Source of the DNA: CAZHTS01 sp964535315
GTDB lineage: Bacteria > Chloroflexota > Anaerolineae > Anaerolineales > Anaerolineaceae
Length of the DNA stretch: 64,000 bases
Assembly (NCBI GenBank): GCA_964535315.1
Contig: CAZHTS010000002.1
Location: 1-64,000, forward strand
Direction: 5' to 3'
Shown piece by piece: positions 57,962 to 64,000 of the stretch. Within the stretch, counting starts at the first letter, position 1. The number at the start of each line of letters is the position of its first letter. The notes below the pieces were generated by a model. That model worked only from the letters and a program-made list of their open reading frames with translations. It did not search any database and had not been told where the DNA came from. The position numbers and the translations under genes are program-made.

Positions 57962-59530
57962 TCAAGGCTCCTGGGCCAGCGTTTCGAGGAAAGGCGAACA
58001 GGTGGAAGATACCGGCTTCAGGCGGTAGACACCGTCAAAATCGGAATAGAAGCTCCTGTCTTCTAACAAAGGGTCCTGAGCGTCGAAGTAGCGGTTGAAG
58101 ATCAGGCGGAAACTGTTGACCGGCGTGATGGTAGGATAGAGATCGGCCGCCCCGCCGTTGGGCAGGTAATAAGCGTTCAGGATGGGCATACGCCGTTCGA
58201 AGGTCATACCGTGGTCGCCCTGGATGATGATGATGGGCGCCGGGCCGGGGCGGGCGAGGATGAGGTCGACCAGTTTGAGCACGCGGCGGTTGATGTACTG
58301 GACTTCGGCCGGGTAGCCGCTTTTCTCTACCGATTCTTCGACGAAGTTGCCCCGGGCATCGATGACGTGGGGGGAATGGGGGGCGACGATGTGCAGGTAG
58401 ACGAACTTGGGCGAAGCCACCCCGGCGGGGACGGTCTCGGCCTGCGCCAGGCTGTAGAGGACATCGTCGTAGTGCAGGCGGTGCGGCGAGCGCACTTCGG
58501 TCTGCGCCAGGCTGGCGAAGCGGTCAAAAAAGACCTGGCGCGCCTCGCTGGGGATGCGCAGCAGGGTGGTTTGCAGGTACATGAACTCAAAGGGGGTGAT
58601 TTCCAACCCCTGGCCTGCTCCGGCGCTGTGTTCGGGGTCCGGACGGAAGTAGACTTCGGCGTCGCGCAGGTTGGACCACCAATAATTGTTCTCAAAGGCG
58701 ACGGTGGTGTAGCCCAGTTTTTCCAGGCGGCGGCGCACCTTGTTCTGGCGGAACTGCTCGGAGACGGCCACGAAATCGGGTTCCTGGCCGTTGAGCGCCG
58801 CAGCCGGGGTGAAGGTATCGATGTAATTCATGTTCAACAGGCTGGGCAGCGACAGGGCGGTGACGGCATAGTTGCTTTGGGCGCAGGCCGGCAGGCTGAA
58901 ACCGCGTTGTTTGAGCTCGCGCAGGAAGGGGGTGTTGTCGTAGTCGTAGAACGCTTGGAGCACGTCGTCGCGGGTGTAGCCGTCGAGGATGAACAGATAG
59001 ACATCCGGGCGGGACGGATCGGCCGGGGCGGTTTCGCCGGGGGCGGCGCTGGCGACGGGTTGGGCGGCGCTGCCCAGGCGCATCTGGAAGATGGCAATCT
59101 GTCCGGCGCTGAACAGCAGCAAAGCGGTGGTGGCAACGGTCAGGGCGCGGTTCCAGCCGGCGGCGCGCGCGCCACGCCGTGCGATCCACCCCAGTCCGGC
59201 GGCGTACAGCACCAGCCAGACGAGGCCAAAGTAGCGATGGCGGCCGAGGTTGAACCCCAACAGGCTGGCGCCTTCGATCAACTGGTAGACGTGGCCGTAG
59301 GAATAGAAGAGCAGGAAGGTCAGCATAGCGCCCAGGGCGGCGCGCTGGCGGTCGCGGTAGATGAGGTGAAAGAGCAGGACGATGAGGAGGCCAAAGCCGG
59401 CCGAGACGAGCAGCGGGCGCCATAACGAGGCGAGCGGGGCCTGGTTGAGGTTGCCGGCCATCAGGCTGAGCAGCGGGTAAAGACCGAAGAAGAAGGGGTA
59501 CAGGTAAGGGCGAAAACGGCTGTTTTTCAT
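57962..59530 (-). CDS. membrane sulfatase/phosphotransferase-like protein
   Basis: The 522-aa protein has about five N-terminal membrane segments (residues 10-160) and a C-terminal alkaline-phosphatase-superfamily domain. It begins with PDVYLFILDGYTRDDV and has a TALSLPSL block with a candidate Thr or Ser nucleophile. IIQGDHGMTF near the end supplies the metal-ligand Asp and His. Relatives include lipid phosphoethanolamine and lipoteichoic acid synthases. It is embedded in an RNA-modification operon: 3 bases before the Rmt-like gene downstream and overlapping the upstream one by 4 bases. Confidence 0.82.
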   Translation of the reverse strand: MKNSRFRPYLYPFFFGLYPLLSLMAGNLNQAPLASLWRPLLVSAGFGLLIVLLFHLIYRDRQRAALGAMLTFLLFYSYGHVYQLIEGASLLGFNLGRHRYFGLVWLVLYAAGLGWIARRGARAAGWNRALTVATTALLLFSAGQIAIFQMRLGSAAQPVASAAPGETAPADPSRPDVYLFILDGYTRDDVLQAFYDYDNTPFLRELKQRGFSLPACAQSNYAVTALSLPSLLNMNYIDTFTPAAALNGQEPDFVAVSEQFRQNKVRRRLEKLGYTTVAFENNYWWSNLRDAEVYFRPDPEHSAGAGQGLEITPFEFMYLQTTLLRIPSEARQVFFDRFASLAQTEVRSPHRLHYDDVLYSLAQAETVPAGVASPKFVYLHIVAPHSPHVIDARGNFVEESVEKSGYPAEVQYINRRVLKLVDLILARPGPAPIIIIQGDHGMTFERRMPILNAYYLPNGGAADLYPTITPVNSFRLIFNRYFDAQDPLLEDRSFYSDFDGVYRLKPVSSTCSPFLETLAQEP

Positions 59531-60360
59531 GCAGGGATGTCCGGTGGGGTTGGGCGGCTGAGCAAGAAGGCCAGTTCGCCCGGGAATTCAAAACGCTGTA
59601 TCTGCCAGTTCTGACCGGCGATCAATTGAGTGAAGTGGGCCTCGTAAAAAGCGGGCATGCCTTTGGCGCGCCCGCCCAGGCTGTGGGCGGGGAAAGAGAC
59701 CAGGACGTGACGGGCCGGCAGGCTGGCGAGCAGGCGGGCGCTGCTGCTCCTATCGACCTGTTCCAGGCAGGGCAGGGTCTTGAGCAGCAGGGCCAGCTGC
59801 GCCGGTTGGGCCGGGGGACCGGCCAGCAGGTCGTGCACCTGGGCCTGACCGTTGAATTGAAAGTGGGCAAAGAAGCGGTTGAGGAAGCCGGCCAGGTCGT
59901 GGTAGATATCGCAGGCGTAATAGCGGGCGTCAGGGGCGAGCGGCATCCAGGGCAGGGCCAGGGGGGTGAGGCCGCAGGCCAGGTCGAGCACGGAGTGGAC
60001 GGGGGCGATGGCGGCGAGGGTCTCGTGGAAGAAGCGTTCGAGGATGGGCAGGCGTTCGCGGGTGGAGGCGTGTTGGCGCAGCATCTGGCGGCAGAAGTCG
60101 TGGGCGGCGGGGTCGTTCAGGTGGGGCGGCAGGGCGCTGAGGCGGGCGTCTGCCTGCGCATAGTCGATGCCGCCTTCCTGGTATGCGCCGGCGACCTGAT
60201 GCAGCCGTGAACGGGTGGCTTTGAGCGCCTCTTTGTAATTTTTGCGCGCCGCCAGTTCCTGGACGGCGATGCGCTGCACCAGATCGAGGCCGATGTGTTG
60301 GTATTTGGCGCCGCGGCGCGCTTCGGCGACCAGTTTTTCCAGCAGGCCGGCGTCGGTCAT
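59527..60360 (-). CDS. Arm/Rmt-family 16S rRNA (guanine1405-N7)-methyltransferase-like, paralogue 2
   Basis: The 277-aa protein is closer to RmtB than its downstream paralogue: HASTRERL at 97-104, LDLACGLTP at 125-133, LLKTLPCLEQ at about 192-201 (Lys194) and SFPAHSLGGRAKGM at 222-235. All motifs that define the G1405 family are present. Such enzymes give high-level resistance to 4,6-disubstituted aminoglycosides when active; here the gene looks chromosomal and old, so a housekeeping role is possible. It overlaps the tgt-like gene (ATGA) and the sulfatase gene by 4 bases each. Confidence 0.85.
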   Translation of the reverse strand: MTDAGLLEKLVAEARRGAKYQHIGLDLVQRIAVQELAARKNYKEALKATRSRLHQVAGAYQEGGIDYAQADARLSALPPHLNDPAAHDFCRQMLRQHASTRERLPILERFFHETLAAIAPVHSVLDLACGLTPLALPWMPLAPDARYYACDIYHDLAGFLNRFFAHFQFNGQAQVHDLLAGPPAQPAQLALLLKTLPCLEQVDRSSSARLLASLPARHVLVSFPAHSLGGRAKGMPAFYEAHFTQLIAGQNWQIQRFEFPGELAFLLSRPTPPDIPA

Positions 60361-61463
60361 GGCGTGCGCATCCGCAGGCGTTCGGTGAGCTGCGTCATAA
60401 AGCGCAGGTTGTGCAGCGAGGCCAACCGCAGGTACAGGCTGTCGTTGAGCTTAAAAAGGTGGTGGAGATAGCCGCGGCTGTAATACGTGCAGCACGGACA
60501 ATCGCAGCCGGGCGAGATGGGCTGCGCGGCGCGAATGTGTTTTTCGTCGTTGATGTAGACGTACTCCAGCCACTGGCCGCTCAGCCCACCGTCGGGCGGG
60601 GCGGCAGGGTGATTGAAACGATACAGCCGCCCGTGCCGGGCGTCGCGGGTGGGCATGGCGCAGTCGAAGATGCCGTAGCCCAGGTCGTAACACACCTGAA
60701 CGTTGAGCGGGTGACCGATACCCAGGGCGTGCATGGGGTAGTGCGCCGGGACGAGCCGGCGGGTGTAGGCGATGATCTCGGTCAGCAGGTTGTTGTCTTT
60801 GTCCAGCGGCCAGCCGCCATAGCCAAAGCCGTCGAAGCCGATCTCGAGCAGCGCATCGGCGCATTGTTTGCGCAGTTCGGGGTAGCCGCCGCCCTGAATG
60901 ACGGCGAATAACAGCGGCCGTTGGCCGGGCGCCAGGCGTTTTTGCTGCATCAGGCGTTCAAATTCGCGCTTGCCGCGCCGGGCCCAGGCGATGGTGCGCT
61001 GCACCGAGAGCTGCTGCTCTTCGAACGAGGCGTCCACGTGGGTGCAGTCGTCCAGGCAGATGACCACGTCGGCGCCGTAGGCCAGCTGGAGCTGCACCGA
61101 TTTCTCGGGGGTGAGCTGATACTTGCGTTCGCTGTTTTCGGGCTGGAAGCTGATCCCTTTTTCGCCCAACTGGCCGAACTTCGGGTTCTGGCGGATGAGC
61201 GAGTAGGCCTGGAAGCCGCCCGAGTCGGTGATGATGGGGCGCGGCCAGCCGCTCATGCGGTGCAGGCCGCCCAGGGCCTGGATGGTAGTAGAGCCTGGGC
61301 GCAGCATAAGATGAAAGGTGTTCATCACCACCGCCTCGATCTGGCAGCGCAGCAGATCCTGGGCGTCCACGCTGCGTACCAGACCGTAGGTGGCGTCGGG
61401 CAGAAAGACAGGGAATTGCAGCCTGCCGTGAAGCAGTTCGAGCGAATCGGGATAATCGGGCAT
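60357..61463 (-). CDS. tRNA-guanine transglycosylase family protein, divergent
   Basis: The 368-aa TIM-barrel enzyme keeps the Tgt catalytic set: Asp80 in TDSGGFQ, Asp267 in FDCAMPTR and zinc ligands Cys320, Cys322, Cys325 and His351. Other blocks are CLDDCTHV and AVIQGGGYPELRK. The substrate-pocket block that reads GGLSVGE in canonical enzymes reads YGGWPL here (about 215-220), so the base or site may differ. Tgt exchanges G34 for preQ1 or queuine in tRNA. No other queuosine genes are near. Start 61463 is chosen for the leaderless promoter; longer in-frame starts lie in the neighbour gene. Confidence 0.85.
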   Translation of the reverse strand: MPDYPDSLELLHGRLQFPVFLPDATYGLVRSVDAQDLLRCQIEAVVMNTFHLMLRPGSTTIQALGGLHRMSGWPRPIITDSGGFQAYSLIRQNPKFGQLGEKGISFQPENSERKYQLTPEKSVQLQLAYGADVVICLDDCTHVDASFEEQQLSVQRTIAWARRGKREFERLMQQKRLAPGQRPLLFAVIQGGGYPELRKQCADALLEIGFDGFGYGGWPLDKDNNLLTEIIAYTRRLVPAHYPMHALGIGHPLNVQVCYDLGYGIFDCAMPTRDARHGRLYRFNHPAAPPDGGLSGQWLEYVYINDEKHIRAAQPISPGCDCPCCTYYSRGYLHHLFKLNDSLYLRLASLHNLRFMTQLTERLRMRTP

Positions 61464-61470
61464 GGTTTCG

Positions 61471-61499
61471 ATTATGCCGCAAGATGGGTTAAGAAGCAA
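61471..61499 (-). promoter_or_regulatory. candidate leaderless promoter of the tgt-like operon
   Basis: On the minus strand TTGCTT (61494-61499) and CATAAT (61471-61476) are 17 bases apart, with the -10 ending 7 bases before the ATG. Confidence 0.5.
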
Positions 61500-61518
61500 G
61501 AGCAAGTTTGCGGGCGCG

Positions 61519-62643
61519 TCAGGGCTGGGCGGGTTTGAGGTGGGCGTCGAAGAATGCCACGATGCGCTGCAGGAAAAGCTCGCGGCCCTCGCCGCTGAAC
61601 GAGTGCTCCTGGTCGGGATAGACGAATAATTCGGCCGGTTTGCCGGCGGCGCGCAGAGCGTCGTACAGTTTTTGCGACCACTCGGGCGGCGTGGTGCTGA
61701 AGTACTGGCCGTCCGCCGCACCGATATGGATTTGAACGGGGCTGTTGAGCGTCTCCAGGTGATAAATGGGGGAGAAGGCGCGCAGCGCCTGTGGGTCGCG
61801 GACGGTCTTTTGATAGGACGCCACCAGTTCGGGCGCCATCTCGGTGGGCAGGATATCGGCGGTGTAGCAGGCTTTGTAATCGACCGGGGCGGTGCAGGCG
61901 AGGCCCCAGCGTTCGATCAGATCGGCCTCGTCGGCGCTGGTGGGGGCGTAGAGCACGGCGGCTTTGATGGCGCGGCTGTCGACCGCCAGCACGCGGATGG
62001 TGACGCCGCCGCCCATGCTGTGGCCCCACATCCCGATGCGGTTGGGGTCGACCAGCGGTAGGGAGGGAATGGCTTTGAGCAGGTGGATGACGTCGATCAC
62101 CAGTCCGGTGTAAAACATGCTGTAGCCGCGATCCGAGCCGCCCCAACTGCGGTAGTCGGGGGCGATGGTGATGTAGCCGTGGCGGTTGAGCACTTCGGCC
62201 ACGCGGCCGGTGCCGTCGCCGGGCAGATACTCGTTGCGCATCTGGAAGCCGTGGTTCATCACGATGACCGGGAAGGGGCCGGGGCCGGCGTTGGTTGGCA
62301 CCTGGATGATGCCGGTGATGGTCAGTCCGTCGCTGGGGTAGGCGAAGGCGTAACGGGTGTAATCGACGCCGCCCTCCAATTGGGCGGTGACGCGAATGAC
62401 GCCGGCGGGATAGGCGCGCTGGCGTAGCCCGGTGATGGTGTACGGGTAGATCGGGTCGCTGGGGGTGGCGGTGAGGGTGGGTTGCGGCGTCGGACTGGGG
62501 GTAACCGTCGGCGGGGGTGCGGTGGGGCTGGCGGGCAGCGTGGCGGACGGGAGGGTTGGGGTGGGTAGTGAACGGGGCTGACAGGCGCTGCACAGCAGCG
62601 AAAAGCAAATCGGGATGAGCGAGGCTGGGATGGGAAAGCGCAT
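61519..62643 (-). CDS. alpha/beta hydrolase lipoprotein (S9-like)
   Basis: The 374-aa protein has a lipoprotein signal with lipobox LLCSAC at about residues 16-21, then a Thr/Pro-rich linker (about 22-65). The hydrolase domain has the nucleophile elbow GHSMGG (about residue 213), an Asp in GAADGQ and a His in DQEHSFSG, completing the triad. It resembles prolyl-oligopeptidase-like or dienelactone-type hydrolases. It acts outside the cell on an unknown ester or peptide. It is followed by the tgt-like gene after 55 bases. Confidence 0.88.
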   Translation of the reverse strand: MRFPIPASLIPICFSLLCSACQPRSLPTPTLPSATLPASPTAPPPTVTPSPTPQPTLTATPSDPIYPYTITGLRQRAYPAGVIRVTAQLEGGVDYTRYAFAYPSDGLTITGIIQVPTNAGPGPFPVIVMNHGFQMRNEYLPGDGTGRVAEVLNRHGYITIAPDYRSWGGSDRGYSMFYTGLVIDVIHLLKAIPSLPLVDPNRIGMWGHSMGGGVTIRVLAVDSRAIKAAVLYAPTSADEADLIERWGLACTAPVDYKACYTADILPTEMAPELVASYQKTVRDPQALRAFSPIYHLETLNSPVQIHIGAADGQYFSTTPPEWSQKLYDALRAAGKPAELFVYPDQEHSFSGEGRELFLQRIVAFFDAHLKPAQP

Positions 62644-62659
62644 TGTTTTAAACCTTTTC

Positions 62660-62688
62660 TTGTATCGATGATATACTTGATGTATATT
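62660..62688 (+). promoter_or_regulatory. promoter of the Hsp70-like gene
   Basis: TTGTAT and TATATT are 17 bases apart, 19 bases before the GTG start. Confidence 0.6.
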
Positions 62689-62707
62689 TTCCTTTAGAGG
62701 ACTGACG

Positions 62708-64000
62708 GTGTCTCATAAGCTCGCCATAGATTTTGGTACCACCAATACCGTTGTGACGCACTGGGATGAAACCAGACAGCAAGCAGAAGTTTTGGCCCTG
62801 GATGAACTGAGTCAAACGATTTCACCCGCATTGCCACCCATCATCCCTTCGTTGGTGTACGTGGCGGGACACGATCACGAGTACGTGGTTGGGGATGCGG
62901 TATGTCGCCGGGGTCTGGATCGCCGGCGCGATCATCGTCTGTTTCGTAATTTTAAACGAGGAATCGTCGGACTGCAAACCCCGGAAGCGCGCCATATCGA
63001 TGGGGCGGCGTGGCACGACCGTGACGCCGGGCGCATCTTCTTGCGCCAGGTGGTCAGGGCGCTGCCCTACGACTTGAGCGAGGTCGAGCAGTTGGTGATG
63101 TCGACCCCGGTTACGGCGTTCGAAACGTACATCAACTGGTTGAACGAGACCCTGGAAGATATCCCCCGCGAGCACATCCGCGTGGTGGACGAGTCCACCG
63201 CAGCGGCGCTGGGGTACGCCATCACCCGCCCCAGCGCAGTGGTGTTGGTGTTCGATTTTGGCGGCGGGACGCTCGATCTTTCGCTGGTACAACTGCCCGA
63301 GAGCGGATCGAAATCGGGCGGGATGTTGTTGCAGCTGCTTAAGTTGAAGAACCGCGCCCAACACGCCGCAAAGGTGATCGCCAAAACCGGCTCGATTTTA
63401 GGGGGCAGCGACGTCGACCGCTGGCTGTTAGACGAAGTGTTGCAGCGCAGCGGCCTGACGTTTGAAGAAGTGGGCGATGGACATTCGCCCTTGCTCACCG
63501 CCTGCGAGCAGGCCAAGATCCTGCTCTCGCAGCAGGAGGTGGTGGAGATTGGGGTCGAGGGCGGCGAGCGGCGGGTGACGGTGCCGTTCAGCCGCGAGGA
63601 TCTGGAAGCGCTGCTGGAACGGCACGGTTTTTATGCTGCCCTGCATCGCATGATGGATAAAGTGCTCTACCTGGCCCGCCAGCGCGGGGTGTACGGCGAG
63701 GACATCCATTCGGTTTTGATGGTGGGCGGCACCTCGTTAATGCCCTCGGTGCGCCGGGTGGTGGAAGAATATTTTGCGGCCGATAAGGTCTGCTTCGATA
63801 AGCCGTTTACGGCCATTGCCGAGGGCGCCCTGCAACTGGCGCTGGGGGTGGGTTTACAGGATTTGCTGACCCACAGTTATGGCCTGCGTCACCTGGAAAA
63901 CGGGCGGCATACGTATACCGAGATCATCCCGATGGGCAGCCCGTATCCTTCGGAGCGTCCGTTCGAGATTATTCTGCAGGCGGCGCATGCCGGACAGAAG
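62708..64000 (+). CDS. Hsp70/DnaK-family protein, 3' end beyond window
   Basis: At least 431 codons are open from a GTG start (AGAGG lies 7 bases upstream) to the window edge. The N-terminal nucleotide-binding domain is clear: LAIDFGTTNTVV at residues 4-15 (phosphate 1), VDESTAAALGYA (connect 1), VLVFDFGGGTLDLSL (phosphate 2), GGSDVDRWLL, and MVGGTSLMPSVRRV (adenosine site). The substrate-binding domain is only beginning at the edge. The protein differs from DnaK in the early region (LDRRRDHRLFRNFKRG), so it is a diverged Hsp70-like protein rather than the main DnaK. Confidence 0.9.
   Translation, partial: MSHKLAIDFGTTNTVVTHWDETRQQAEVLALDELSQTISPALPPIIPSLVYVAGHDHEYVVGDAVCRRGLDRRRDHRLFRNFKRGIVGLQTPEARHIDGAAWHDRDAGRIFLRQVVRALPYDLSEVEQLVMSTPVTAFETYINWLNETLEDIPREHIRVVDESTAAALGYAITRPSAVVLVFDFGGGTLDLSLVQLPESGSKSGGMLLQLLKLKNRAQHAAKVIAKTGSILGGSDVDRWLLDEVLQRSGLTFEEVGDGHSPLLTACEQAKILLSQQEVVEIGVEGGERRVTVPFSREDLEALLERHGFYAALHRMMDKVLYLARQRGVYGEDIHSVLMVGGTSLMPSVRRVVEEYFAADKVCFDKPFTAIAEGALQLALGVGLQDLLTHSYGLRHLENGRHTYTEIIPMGSPYPSERPFEIILQAAHAGQK

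Overview
The window is GC-rich bacterial chromosome, most likely from an uncultured member of the Chloroflexota (Anaerolineae or a close class). This is an inference from gene content and order: several proline/threonine-rich lipoproteins, no outer-membrane or LPS genes, a KimA-type potassium importer, an adenosine-specific kinase family protein, and an rpmH-rnpA-yidD-yidC-jag cluster. About 56 protein genes, one tRNA, one SAM-I riboswitch and one his-type attenuator with its leader peptide can be supported. Two genes that are easy to miss are rpmH (L34) at 8227-8397 and the his leader peptide at 49000-49068. The last gene, Hsp70-like, runs off the right edge.

Layout. 0-8.1 kb: a TPR protein, MtaB, a PAP2-like membrane protein, lactate dehydrogenase, then a KimA-like K+ importer in an apparent operon with two RCK/TrkA-type regulators. 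8.2-11.9 kb: the ribosome and membrane-insertion cluster rpmH, rnpA, yidD, a beta-propeller lipoprotein, yidC, jag. 11.9-22.6 kb: pyrimidine nucleoside phosphorylase, a HAD phosphatase, an ABC-F ATPase, metK under a complete SAM-I riboswitch with promoter and terminator, a LysM/M23 protein, RNase Z, adenosine-specific kinase, a lipoprotein and a cytochrome P450. 22.6-32.2 kb: a nucleoside phosphorylase, a TetR gene and a flavoprotein gene sharing one operator design, a V4R plus diguanylate cyclase pair, an AraC/GyrI regulator, a C45 acyltransferase-like hydrolase, pirin, a VOC protein and a HEAT-repeat protein. 32.2-42.1 kb: a secreted metallophosphoesterase, a peptidase/NTF2 fusion, arginase-like and DDAH genes, a deaminase fusion, tRNA-Gln next to glnS, and a class III aminotransferase. 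42.1-47.5 kb: an AT-richer accessory stretch with a DNA methyltransferase, two nuclease-like genes (DUF4365 and PGN_0703 type), an ECF sigma/DUF4367 pair and a DMT transporter. 47.5-54.1 kb: hisD behind a leaderless His leader peptide and attenuator, a solute-binding protein without signal peptide, ppk1, and an MFS transporter with paired operators. 54.2-61.5 kb: an RNA-modification locus. 61.5-64 kb: an alpha/beta hydrolase lipoprotein and an Hsp70-family protein.

The most interesting locus is 54.2-61.5 kb. rsmI and rsmE on the plus strand converge on a minus-strand operon of tgt-like, Rmt-like, sulfatase-like, a second Rmt-like, and rsmF. By family knowledge these enzymes act on 16S rRNA C1402, U1498, C1407 and, for the Arm/Rmt family, G1405, all in the decoding centre. 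Two diverged, chromosomal paralogues of the G1405 methyltransferase (aminoglycoside-resistance) family beside rsmF, with a membrane sulfatase-like gene between them, is a combination I do not recognise.
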